NCBI RefSeq assembly: GCF_001969265.1
Contig: NZ_CP019304.1
Coordinates: forward strand, 992,001 to 1,056,000
DNA from: Arthrobacter sp. QXT-31
Lineage (GTDB): Bacteria > Actinomycetota > Actinomycetes > Actinomycetales > Micrococcaceae
Reading direction: 5' to 3'
Length of the DNA: 64,000 nucleotides
Part shown: piece by piece, positions 17,116-25,045 of the stretch
Position numbering within the stretch: the first letter of the stretch is position 1
How the letters are laid out: every line of letters starts with the position of its first letter
Made by a program: the position numbers and the translations under genes
The notes under the pieces: generated by a model
Told to the model about the DNA's origin: nothing
Seen by the model: the letters and a program-made list of their open reading frames with translations, nothing else
Database searches by the model: none

Positions 17116-17811
17116 ATGGCGGCACCGGAAGGATTGTTTGTCCTGGAGGGAAGGCCCACGGCGCAGCTGATCGCCGATCAGCTGCGGGAACTCATCGTCC
17201 AGGGCACCTTCCGCCAGGGACAGCAGATCAATGAGTCCGCAGTGGCCAGCCAGCTCCGCACGTCCAGGGGCCCGCTGCGGGAAGCGCTGCAGCGTTTAAG
17301 CCAGGAGGGGATCCTGGTCAGCCATCGCAACCGCGGGGTTTTTGTCCTGGAGCTTTCGAGCGATGACATCAAGGAGATCTACACGGTCCGCGAGGCCGTG
17401 GAACTGGCCGCCACAGACATACTGATGGATGCCGGGCAGGAGAAGATCAGTGATACGTGCGGCGTGCTGAAGGGGATCCTCAAGGACATGGCGAAGCAGG
17501 TTGCGGCAGCCGACTGGCCGGCTATCGCACGGCTGGACATGGAATTCCACACCTCACTCGTTGCCGGTACGGGGAATTCCCGCCTCATCCGGATTTACAA
17601 CACACTGGCCGCCGAATCGAGAATGTGCATTCTCAGCCTGCAGGTTTCCTATCCCAGGGTTGGCGCTCTGGTGGAGGAGCACCAGATCCTCCTGGACCTG
17701 CTGGAAGCGGGAGACAGGAAAGGGCTTCAGCGAGCCATCAAACGGCATCTGGGCCAGGCAGTTGAGGATCTCACTGCCACAACGCCTGAGCCAGCACCAC
17801 CATCGGCTTGA
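17116..17811 (+). CDS. GntR-family transcriptional regulator, FCD subfamily (copy 2)
   Basis: About 230 residues, nearly the same protein as the gene at 14298: the helix-turn-helix region (INESAVASQLRTSRGPLREALQRL) is almost identical. The FCD domain carries the metal-ligand positions DMEFH, VEEHQI and IKRHLG. GAGGAG at 17104-17109 is correctly spaced for the ATG at 17116. The C-terminal 12 residues differ. Nearly identical DNA-binding helices imply both copies read the same operators, while the diverged FCD parts may sense different ligands. It ends the second importer operon before a strong hairpin. Confidence 0.9.
   Translation: MAAPEGLFVLEGRPTAQLIADQLRELIVQGTFRQGQQINESAVASQLRTSRGPLREALQRLSQEGILVSHRNRGVFVLELSSDDIKEIYTVREAVELAATDILMDAGQEKISDTCGVLKGILKDMAKQVAAADWPAIARLDMEFHTSLVAGTGNSRLIRIYNTLAAESRMCILSLQVSYPRVGALVEEHQILLDLLEAGDRKGLQRAIKRHLGQAVEDLTATTPEPAPPSA
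17163..17185. repeat. 23-bp inverted repeat inside the GntR gene (copy 2)
   Basis: The same perfect inverted repeat as at 14345-14367 (arms GCAGCTGATC and GATCAGCTGC), retained without change in the paralogue. Confidence 0.7.
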
Positions 17812-17850
17812 CACAGCGAGGCGCCGCCCCAATGAGGACCGTCCGGCGGG

Positions 17851-17886
17851 GGCAAGAGCCCGGGCAGCTCTGCCCGGGCTCTTGCC
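17851..17886. terminator. Strong hairpin between GntR copy 2 and the cupin gene
   Basis: A perfect 16-bp stem (GGCAAGAGCCCGGGCA / TGCCCGGGCTCTTGCC) with a 4-base loop lies between two convergent genes and would terminate transcription from both sides. There is no long T tract, as is common in high-GC actinobacteria. Confidence 0.75.
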
Positions 17887-17917
17887 TGCCAGGAGTGGCG
17901 AGAGTTGGGGTTCCGGA

Positions 17918-18280
17918 TTAGTCGGTCGTAGCGGGAAGATCCGCGACAACCCACATTTTGCGAAGCGTTTCGTGGATGGTCCAGTTGCCCTCCCAGCCTG
18001 CAGGCGTCACGAACAGAGAACCGGGACCGATGTCGAAGCTGGTCCCGTCCGGTTCGGTGATGGTTGCGGTCCCGCTCAGGATTTGGCAGATCTCGTCGTA
18101 GCCAGGCCTGGTGCTCTTGAACGTTCCGGGGGTTACTTCCCAGATGCCCGTCTTCAATCCGGCCCGCTCCCACAGACGCAGGGACACCTCGGTCTGGCCG
18201 GGCGTAACGGACGTTTCCTTGGATTTGTGCTCCCCCGGGTCCACGGTTGTTGCATCGCTCATGACGGTCGCCTTGACCAT
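17918..18280 (-). CDS. Cupin-domain protein
   Basis: The 120-residue single-domain cupin starts at 18280, where GAAGGAGA lies five bases upstream. Visible beta-barrel segments are LKTGIWEVTPGTFK, YDEICQILSGTATITEPDG and GSLFVTPAGWEGNWTIHETLRK. This resembles the EutQ/DUF861 group of small cupins, whose members often act as sensors or isomerases with unknown ligands. The classical metal-binding HxH is not present in motif 1 (YDEICQIL), so metal binding is doubtful. It is convergent with the GntR gene, and a perfect operator palindrome lies upstream at 18356, placing it in the same regulon. Confidence 0.82.
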   Translation of the reverse strand: MVKATVMSDATTVDPGEHKSKETSVTPGQTEVSLRLWERAGLKTGIWEVTPGTFKSTRPGYDEICQILSGTATITEPDGTSFDIGPGSLFVTPAGWEGNWTIHETLRKMWVVADLPATTD

Positions 18281-18355
18281 AGTTTCTCCTTCTCGGGCTG
18301 GGCCCTTCGTACTGTGTGCCCGCCTTGATTGGAAGAGCACCTTTCAATCCTAGCA

Positions 18356-18373
18356 ATTGTCAACAATTGACGA
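18356..18373. promoter_or_regulatory. GntR/FCD-type operator candidate 5 before the cupin gene
   Basis: Perfect palindrome ATTGTCAACAAT (18356-18367) inside 18 bases that are the exact reverse complement of 7471-7488. On the minus strand it contains TTGACA, which may be the -35 box of the cupin promoter; it lies 76 bases upstream of the start. Confidence 0.68.
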
Positions 18374-18537
18374 TAGCCTTGAAAGGAAATCTTGCATTGG
18401 GGATGGGTCGGACATAGGGGGCTGGTCCGCAGGGGGCACACTTGCTCGGCGTCAGGAACAGAAAGGCAGAAAATGCGACAAAGCCGTCGTGAGTCCCTGC
18501 GGATGGCCCTCATCGGAGCTTCCTACCAGGCCACGGA

Positions 18538-18735
18538 ATGCTCAGCCTGATTGTGCTTATCACGGCAGCGCTTCTGACCAGCTCCTGCGCCGTCTCGCTC
18601 CCACCCCGGTCAGTTACAGGAAGAATCCGCAAGAAAAAGGTCAGAAATCTGTTGCCGTGGCGCATCGGTGCCGGAATCCTGGCACTGGGCTCGGTCCTTT
18701 TGGCGGTTCATATTCAGCAAGGGATGTTCCAGTGA
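18538..18735 (+). CDS. Possible small membrane protein or gene remnant (65 aa)
   Basis: The frame encodes two hydrophobic stretches (MLSLIVLITAALL; IGAGILALGSVLLAV) separated by a basic loop GRIRKKKVRN, a plausible two-helix hairpin protein. There is no convincing ribosome site at 18538. A 25-codon frame starting at 18473 with an AAAGG site overlaps its start by 13 bases, so it could be translated by coupling, or be the decayed end of a larger membrane gene. I do not recognise a family. Confidence 0.3.
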   Translation: MLSLIVLITAALLTSSCAVSLPPRSVTGRIRKKKVRNLLPWRIGAGILALGSVLLAVHIQQGMFQ

Positions 18736-18818
18736 CTGGCCCGTCGCCGAAGAGGGCGGACATGAGCTTCAGACAAGCTACACCCCGCCCCGGAGGTCTT
18801 CTTCATGCCGCCGTGCCG

Positions 18819-21800
18819 TCAGTCCGGCAGCGGGGCCGGGTCCAGCAACTGGGCCAGGTGGAGCGCCGGCCTGGCGGCGTCGAGCTGGCGCACCTGCATC
18901 GCACATGAGAAGCCGTCGGCGAGAACCGGAGTGCCGCCGTCGGTATTCCTCAGCGCCGGCGCCAGAGCGTTTTCCGCCACCTTCATGCTCAGCTCATAGT
19001 GCTGCCGCTCGAAGCCAAAGTTTCCTGCCACACCGCAGCATCCTGAAGCGTCGGTCACCTCGGTGATGCCCAGCTTGGCAAGGGCAGCGCGCTGAACGTT
19101 GCCCCCGAATACTGAATATTCATGGCAATGGGTTTGCAGCACCACCCCGGATGGCAGCGGAACCGCGGGTGAAGGCTGCCATCCAGCAGATGCAAGCTCC
19201 CCGATGTGGGCGGCAAAACTGCGCACCCGGGCCGCCACCCGCCGGGCCTGCTCGGTGGGGACCAGTTCCGGGAGGTCTTTTCGCAGGGCTGCGGCGCAGC
19301 TGGGTTCGATCACGACGATCGGCCGGCCCGTGCCGTCGTCGAGCAATTCAGCCGCCTTGCCGAGCAGCTTTGCGGCGGTGTCCAGCTGGCCTGTGGAGAT
19401 CCATGTCAGCCCGCAGCAGGCGTCTGCCGAACAGCTAGCGCCTTGTCCCGCCTCGGCAAGCACCCGTGCGGCCGCCCCAGCCACTTCGGGGCGGAAGCCC
19501 TTGGTGAAGGTGTCGACAAAGAGCACCACATCGCCGTCCGACCGCCTCCCCTCCCTCTTGCCAGCCAATTCAGCCTTGCCAGCAGCTCCAGTCCTGCCAC
19601 GTCGTCCGGCGCCGGCTTCCACCTGCTTCCGCCAGTCCCCGGCTGCTGCGAAACGGGGAAGGCTGCGCTGGGTGGTAAGGCCGCCCAGCGCAGCTATTGC
19701 CTTGCCCAGCGGGCTGGCAAGGACAGCGTTCACGACGGGTGCCATTCGTCCTGTCACCTTCAGCCAGCGCGGCAGCCAGCCCAAGGAATAGTGCGAAAGC
19801 GGACGCAGGCGGCCGGAGTAGTAGTGGCTGAAGAACTCCGCTTTGTAGGTGGCCATGTCCACTCCGGTTGGGCAGTCACTGGAGCAAGCCTTGCAGGCGA
19901 GGCAAAGGTCCAGCGACTCCCGGACTTCCTCCGATTTCCAGCCCTCTTCGACCGTGCGGGCGCCACGGACCATCTCCTGAAGTACCCGGGCCCTTCCTCG
20001 GGTGGAATCCTTCTCATCTCCGGTCGCCCGGTAGCTCGGGCACATGACGCCGCCGGCATCGGCGCGGCACCGCCCGACGCCGATGCACCCCTGAACGGCG
20101 TGGACCCAGGGATCAAGCATGTCCTGGTGGCTGGACGGGGCGTTCTTGCCTGTGCCGCCGTGCGGCCGGAGATCGAAAGCGGTGCGCCACTCCCGCTGCG
20201 GGACACCGTCCAGCGCGAGGTGGGCGCCGATGGGATCCGGATCCGTCAAGGAACCCGGGTTGAGGATCCCGGCAGGGTCCCAGAGGCGGCGGTAGGAGCG
20301 AAAGGCAGCAAGCATCGTGGGAGAGTACATGATGGGGAGCAGGGCAGAGCGTGCGCGCCCGTCACCGTGTTCCCCGGAGAGGGATCCTCCGTGGCGGACC
20401 ACCAGTTCCGCGGCTGCGCGCGAGAATGATTCGAAGACGGTGCGGCCCGCCTCGGTGCGAAGGTCGTACGTAATGCGGATGTGCATGCAGCCTGCTCCGA
20501 AGTGGCCATACATGATTCCCGTGAGCTTGTACCTGGCCAGCAAGTCCTTCAGATCGGAGAGATAGTCGGGCAGATTCTTTGGGGCGACGGCGGAGTCCTC
20601 CCAGCCCGGCCAGGATTCACCTCCGCCGGCCAGCCGGGCAGACAACCCGGCGCCGTCTTCGCGCACGCGCCACAGTGAGGCGCGTTCCACAGGGTTGGGC
20701 ACCGCTCGGCCCTCCACCAGCCGTCCGTTATTGCGCAGGGTGGCCAGGAGCCGGTCCGCCTCGGCGGCCACGACGGCCGGATCGTCGCCGTCGAGGTCGA
20801 CATACAGCCAGGCCTTTCCTTCCGGGAGGCCCTGCACCGAATCCTCGCCGCGCCTGAAACGCATGGTTTCAACGATCGCCTCATCGATGCCCTCGACGGC
20901 GGCAGGCGAGAACCGGAGGATCTCCTCAATATCCCGGGCGGCCTCTACGACGTCGCGGTAGCCCAGGCATACCAGGAGGGAACTGGCAGGCTTGGGGACC
21001 AGCTTCATGCGCGCCCCCACAATGACCGCGCAGGTGCCTTCGGAGCCTGCGAGCGCGCGGGCCACGTCGAAGCCCTTCTCCGGAAGGAGGTTCGCCAGAT
21101 GGTAGCCCGAGACCTGGCGCTGGATGCGTCCCAGTTCGGTACGGAACTCGGCCAGGTGCCCGTGCGCCAGATCCTTAAGACCCGCGTTGAGGGATTCTGC
21201 CCGCTCGGCGGAGGCCCGGTCTTCGGGATCGGTAGCGCGGAGTCCGGTGGCAGTGGCTGTCAGCCGGGCGCCGTCGGAGGTGACTATATCCAACTCGGCC
21301 AAATGGTCCGAGGTCCTGCCATAGCGCACTGAATGGTTTCCGCAGGCATCATTGCCCACCGAGCCGCCCACTGTTGCCCGGTTCTTCGATGACGGGTCGG
21401 GCGCGAAGGTCAGCCGCTGATCCGTAAATTTTTCGACCGTGCGGGACAGCACGGACAGGACTACGCCAGGTTCGACGTCCGCAATCCCCGCTTGTTCGTC
21501 AATCGCCAGGATGCTGGCCATATGGCGGGAAAAGTCGATGACCAGGCCGGGGCCCACAGCGTTGCCTGCCATGGACGTCCCTCCGCCGCGGGGAACCACG
21601 GGCGTACCGGTCTCGCGGCAGGCGTCCATGGCGGCAACGACGTCGGAAACGCCCCGGGGGTACATCACTGCCACCGGAGGCACACGGTAATTGGAGGCGT
21701 CATATGAATATTCAGCAAGCCGGCGCGGGGAAGTCTCTACGGGGATTCCTGCTTCCATGAGGCGTCCTACCAGGACCGGCGTCCCGGTCACCTGCGAGGC

Positions 21801-21827
21801 CATGGCCGAGGGGTTGCTTCCGGTCAC
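18819..21827 (-). CDS. Large FAD-linked oxidase / Fe-S dehydrogenase fusion (YdiJ / D-lactate-dehydrogenase-like)
   Basis: This 1002-residue fusion begins with GTG at 21827, where AGGAG lies seven bases upstream. Domain order is: PCMH-type FAD-binding domain (PRGGGTSMAGNAVG; DPSSKNRATVGGSVGNDACG), FAD-oxidase C-terminal domain ending in LWDPAGILNPG, a ferredoxin-like region with CIGVGRC, CPSYRATGDEKDSTRGRAR and CLACKACSSDCPTG, then two CCG-type halves (CHEY, DASGCCGVAGNFG). The family oxidises D-2-hydroxyacids (D-lactate, 2-hydroxyglutarate) and sends electrons to the respiratory chain. An operator palindrome 104 bases upstream ties it to the island. The substrate is unproven. Confidence 0.88.
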   Translation of the reverse strand: MTGSNPSAMASQVTGTPVLVGRLMEAGIPVETSPRRLAEYSYDASNYRVPPVAVMYPRGVSDVVAAMDACRETGTPVVPRGGGTSMAGNAVGPGLVIDFSRHMASILAIDEQAGIADVEPGVVLSVLSRTVEKFTDQRLTFAPDPSSKNRATVGGSVGNDACGNHSVRYGRTSDHLAELDIVTSDGARLTATATGLRATDPEDRASAERAESLNAGLKDLAHGHLAEFRTELGRIQRQVSGYHLANLLPEKGFDVARALAGSEGTCAVIVGARMKLVPKPASSLLVCLGYRDVVEAARDIEEILRFSPAAVEGIDEAIVETMRFRRGEDSVQGLPEGKAWLYVDLDGDDPAVVAAEADRLLATLRNNGRLVEGRAVPNPVERASLWRVREDGAGLSARLAGGGESWPGWEDSAVAPKNLPDYLSDLKDLLARYKLTGIMYGHFGAGCMHIRITYDLRTEAGRTVFESFSRAAAELVVRHGGSLSGEHGDGRARSALLPIMYSPTMLAAFRSYRRLWDPAGILNPGSLTDPDPIGAHLALDGVPQREWRTAFDLRPHGGTGKNAPSSHQDMLDPWVHAVQGCIGVGRCRADAGGVMCPSYRATGDEKDSTRGRARVLQEMVRGARTVEEGWKSEEVRESLDLCLACKACSSDCPTGVDMATYKAEFFSHYYSGRLRPLSHYSLGWLPRWLKVTGRMAPVVNAVLASPLGKAIAALGGLTTQRSLPRFAAAGDWRKQVEAGAGRRGRTGAAGKAELAGKREGRRSDGDVVLFVDTFTKGFRPEVAGAAARVLAEAGQGASCSADACCGLTWISTGQLDTAAKLLGKAAELLDDGTGRPIVVIEPSCAAALRKDLPELVPTEQARRVAARVRSFAAHIGELASAGWQPSPAVPLPSGVVLQTHCHEYSVFGGNVQRAALAKLGITEVTDASGCCGVAGNFGFERQHYELSMKVAENALAPALRNTDGGTPVLADGFSCAMQVRQLDAARPALHLAQLLDPAPLPD

Positions 21828-21930
21828 GTCGATGCTCCTATCGGTATGGGCCGGTCGTCCTGGTGCTCCGGACCGCCGACGTTGTGGTTCCAGTCGCCAC
21901 AACTAGGGAAGCCTAAGCGCTGCGCTAAAA

Positions 21931-21942
21931 ATCGTCAACAAT
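21931..21942. promoter_or_regulatory. GntR/FCD-type operator candidate 6 between divergent genes
   Basis: ATCGTCAACAAT, one base off the palindrome, followed by TTTACAC, matching the extended arm. It lies in the 281-base gap between the FAD/Fe-S dehydrogenase (minus) and the debranching-like gene (plus), closer to the former. Confidence 0.6.
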
Positions 21943-22108
21943 TTACACTCATCCCCTGCGTGGTCTGCGTTTAGCGGAGACCTGGCAGGTCACCATGCGC
22001 TCTGGAATCCGACGGCAAGCAAGAGTAGCGTCGACAGGAACATAACGATGCCCAACAGCAGGATGGCCAGGGGCCGGGCGGTCGGAGTGGTTCTTTGAGG
22101 GGGCCGGG

Positions 22109-24307
22109 ATGGCTGGATGGAACGCTGACACCGCAGCCGGACCTGTGGGTTCAGGCACAATCACCCTGGTGGAAGGCACCTCCTTCTGCATCTCCTCGCC
22201 CAATGGGGACATCCACCCCGAAAATCCGCATGGGGTTTTCTACCAGGACACACGCGTCCTGTCCGGATGGAAGCTGACGGTTAACGGCCAGGCACTTGAG
22301 CCGTTGGCGGCGGAGACGAAGGAGCCGTATCGCGCCCTGTTTGCCGGCCGCGTTACCCGGTCAGACGGCTACGCGGACAGCCCCTTAATTGTGGAGCGGC
22401 TGCGGGAGGTGGGCGCCGGTATCCAGGAGCAGATTACCGTTCGCAACTACTCGCTCGAGCCCGCCGAATGCGTCATATCAGTACGGCCTGAAGCAGACTT
22501 CGCGGATCTTTTCGAAGTCAAGGAAGCACGGATACAGCGGCGCTGGGAACAAGAACGGCAAGTAGCCGGTGATTCGCTGACCATCTTGGGCGCCTGGAAT
22601 GACGTGCGGAAGGGCATGGTTATCCAGGCTCCCGGCGCCGATGTCACCCATGAGGCTCTCAGCTACCGCGTGTCCGTGGGGGCGCACGGACAATGGAGCA
22701 CCCTCCTCACCGCAGTACCTAGCACTGAAGCGGCAAGTCCCCCGCCGCCGTCGTTCGTCCATACCGAAGGGGAGGACATATCCCCCCGCGACCGCCGGCG
22801 CCAGGAGTGGGTGGCCAAAATTCCCAAACTGCACATGGGCAACCATTCCATCGAACGAACCTTGCGGCGCAGCTACGACGACCTTGGCGCACTTCGCATC
22901 GAGGACCCGAACCATCCGGAACGCATCGTGGTTGCCGCCGGCGCGCCCTGGTTCATGACCCTGTTCGGGCGCGACTCACTCTGGGCATCGGAAATGGCCG
23001 TCGCCGTTGATCCTTCCCTGGCCCTCGGAACGCTGCAGACATTGGCTGACCGCCAGGGCACGGTAGTGGATCCCGTGACGGAAGAAGAGCCGGGCAAGAT
23101 CCTGCATGAGGTGAGACTGGACGTTTCCAGCGGGCTTTCGCTGGGCGGGAAGCACATCTATTACGGCAGCGTGGACGCCACTCCGCTGTTCGTGACGATA
23201 CTGGGAACGGTGAGCCGCTGGGGATTCGCGAAGGACACTATAGCCGCTCTGCTTCCCCATGCGGACCGGGCACTGGAGTGGATCCGGCAGGACGGCGACA
23301 AGGACGGCGACGGATTCGTCGAGTACCAGCGCCTCAACCCCCGCGGACTCATTAACCAGGGCTGGAAAGATTCGTGGGACGGGATCAACTTCGCCGACGG
23401 CACTATGGCGGAAGGGCCGATTGCACTGTGCGAAGTGCAGGCCTACGTCTATGACGCATACATGGCGCGCGCATGGATTGCCTATGACTCCGGGGAACGG
23501 TCTCTTGCTTCCGAGTTAGCCGATCAGGCAGCCCAACTGAAGAAGCGGTTTAACGAACAGTTCTGGATTCCCGAGCGCGGGTACTACGCGATTGCCCTCG
23601 ACGGCAGGAAGCGCCAAGTTGACGCGTGCGCCTCAAACATGGGCCACTGTCTATGGACTGGTCTCATAGATGAAGACAAGGCGCCCATGGTGGCCGAACG
23701 GCTCATGTCCCCCGAGATGTTCAGTGGCTGGGGAGTAAGGACGTTGGCCAGCGACATGGGCGCGTACAACCCTGCCAGCTACCACAACGGATCCGTCTGG
23801 CCCCATGACAATGCGGTCATCGTTGCCGGTCTTGTGCGCTACGGTTTCGTGGAGCAGGCCCAGCGGATTTCGACGGCGCTGCTTGAGGCAGCCGATTACT
23901 CGAATGGCCGCCTGCCAGAACTGTTCTGCGGCTTCAGCCGCGAGCAGTTCGCTGAGCCGGTGCCTTATCCGACGGCGTGCTCACCCCAGGCCTGGGCTGC
24001 AACCACACCGCTGCAACTGGTGACAAGCCTGATGCGCTACGACACGCACGTTTCCCGCGGCGGCTTCTGGATGGATCCGGTGCTTCCGGAATCCTACGGT
24101 GACTTGCACATCACGAACGCCCCCATGGCAGGCGGCCGGATAACCATTGATATCGCCAATTCTGTCCCTTCGGTGCAGGGCCTGCCCCACGGGATGGTGT
24201 TCCACCAAGGGCATCGGCCATACCTCGCCGAACTCATCGAGCAGGCCGGCCTGGGACCAAAGGCCAGCACCCCGAGGCCGCACATCACCGCCGAAGGTTC
24301 TGCATAG
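22109..24307 (+). CDS. Glycogen-debranching-like amylo-alpha-1,6-glucosidase family protein
   Basis: The 732-residue protein has an N-terminal beta domain of the GDE N-terminal type (HPENPHGVFYQDTRVLSGW; YADSPLIVERLREV) and an (alpha/alpha)6-barrel C-terminal half. The barrel carries AGAPWFMTLFGRDSLWAS, NQGWKDSWDGINFADG, VDACASNMGHCLWTG and YHNGSVWPHDNAVI. The family hydrolyses alpha-1,6 or other alpha-glucosidic linkages; bacterial members are often poorly characterised and sit near trehalose or glucan genes. The ATG at 22109 has GAGGGGG upstream. It is flanked by catabolic-island genes but shows no functional tie to them. The first 20 residues lack a signal peptide, so it is probably cytosolic. 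Confidence 0.85.
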   Translation: MAGWNADTAAGPVGSGTITLVEGTSFCISSPNGDIHPENPHGVFYQDTRVLSGWKLTVNGQALEPLAAETKEPYRALFAGRVTRSDGYADSPLIVERLREVGAGIQEQITVRNYSLEPAECVISVRPEADFADLFEVKEARIQRRWEQERQVAGDSLTILGAWNDVRKGMVIQAPGADVTHEALSYRVSVGAHGQWSTLLTAVPSTEAASPPPPSFVHTEGEDISPRDRRRQEWVAKIPKLHMGNHSIERTLRRSYDDLGALRIEDPNHPERIVVAAGAPWFMTLFGRDSLWASEMAVAVDPSLALGTLQTLADRQGTVVDPVTEEEPGKILHEVRLDVSSGLSLGGKHIYYGSVDATPLFVTILGTVSRWGFAKDTIAALLPHADRALEWIRQDGDKDGDGFVEYQRLNPRGLINQGWKDSWDGINFADGTMAEGPIALCEVQAYVYDAYMARAWIAYDSGERSLASELADQAAQLKKRFNEQFWIPERGYYAIALDGRKRQVDACASNMGHCLWTGLIDEDKAPMVAERLMSPEMFSGWGVRTLASDMGAYNPASYHNGSVWPHDNAVIVAGLVRYGFVEQAQRISTALLEAADYSNGRLPELFCGFSREQFAEPVPYPTACSPQAWAATTPLQLVTSLMRYDTHVSRGGFWMDPVLPESYGDLHITNAPMAGGRITIDIANSVPSVQGLPHGMVFHQGHRPYLAELIEQAGLGPKASTPRPHITAEGSA

Positions 24308-24339
24308 CTGGAGTCCGGAATGACGTCCCGGAAGGTCGC

Positions 24340-25002
24340 TTACTTCTGCTCTAGAGGTTCTGCCTGGAGAGCATTCTGGAATTGACTGACCGTCTCCTGG
24401 CGGAAGGCCTCGAAGTCGCCTTGCAGGGCAAGTTCTGCGAGTTTCTCGTGCTCAACAGCTATGTCATGAAGGTCGCTGTAGGTGCGGTGGTCAGCCGCCA
24501 GGTACAGACGCAGCTTGGTCTCCCACCCGTTCCACATGCTTTGCAGCGCGGCGTTCCCGGAAAATTCGTAGAAGAGCCTGTGGAAGCGAAGATGAGCGTC
24601 AATGCTGCCTGGGATGTCATTGGTGTCGGTGGCCCGGTACAGTTCCTCGATGGTTTGCTTCAGCCGGAGCTGCCCCGGACCCCGCAAGGTAGGGGCCGAG
24701 AGCTCGGCAGCATACGGCTCGACGAGGACCCGGATTGCTGCGATCTCCGCTACGTCGCGAGCACTGACTTCCACAACGAATGATCCGCGGAAGGGGATCT
24801 TTACGACCAGCCCTTCCTCCTCAAGTTTGGTCAGCGCCTCACGTAGTGGGGACCGGCTGATGCCGAGGTCCGCAGCGATGTGCGTCTCGCGCAGTTGCTC
24901 CCCTGGAGGCACGGTTCCGTCAAGTATGGCGGTACGGAGCACGCGGTAGACACCCTCTGGCGTGGTTGTCCGTTGTTCCTGCCACTCGAACTTGCGGTCC
25001 AT
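24340..25002 (-). CDS. GntR-family transcriptional regulator, FCD subfamily (third, divergent type)
   Basis: The 220-residue protein starts at 25002 (MDRKFEWQEQ), supported by AAGGAAGG 7 bases upstream. The winged helix contains THIAADLGISRSPLREALTKLEEEGLV and the wing RGSFVVEVS. The FCD domain shows HLRFHRLFYEFSGN and AVEHEKLAELAL, but the usual third histidine near the C-terminus appears to be glutamine (VSQFQNAL), so metal-dependent sensing may differ. It closes the minus-strand operon 32368-24340 and has its own operator at 25021, suggesting autoregulation. Its recognition helix differs from those of the two tandem copies. Confidence 0.88.
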   Translation of the reverse strand: MDRKFEWQEQRTTTPEGVYRVLRTAILDGTVPPGEQLRETHIAADLGISRSPLREALTKLEEEGLVVKIPFRGSFVVEVSARDVAEIAAIRVLVEPYAAELSAPTLRGPGQLRLKQTIEELYRATDTNDIPGSIDAHLRFHRLFYEFSGNAALQSMWNGWETKLRLYLAADHRTYSDLHDIAVEHEKLAELALQGDFEAFRQETVSQFQNALQAEPLEQK

Positions 25003-25020
25003 GCGCTGCCTTCCTTGTCG

Positions 25021-25032
25021 ATTGTCGATTAT
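25021..25032. promoter_or_regulatory. GntR/FCD-type operator candidate 7 before the third GntR gene
   Basis: ATTGTCGATTAT, with a second half-site TTGTCG directly 5' of it, lies in the 43-base gap between the aldehyde dehydrogenase stop and the regulator start, 18 bases from the ATG. Its position suits autorepression. Confidence 0.5.
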
Positions 25033-25045
25033 ATCGGGCCGCCTG

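Larger units (their letters stand above)
18281..18818. other. 538-base gap with one operator and only weak small ORFs
   Basis: The stretch between the cupin start and the 3' end of the FAD/Fe-S dehydrogenase holds the operator at 18356 and two small overlapping reading frames on the plus strand. One begins at 18473 with an AAAGG ribosome site (25 residues). The other is 18538-18735, listed separately. The remainder (18736-18818) shows nothing I recognise. Confidence 0.5.

Noticed and set aside
18357..18908. 183-codon plus-strand frame across the cupin promoter
   Set aside because: It starts inside an operator, has no ribosome site and ends within the antisense of the Fe-S dehydrogenase gene.
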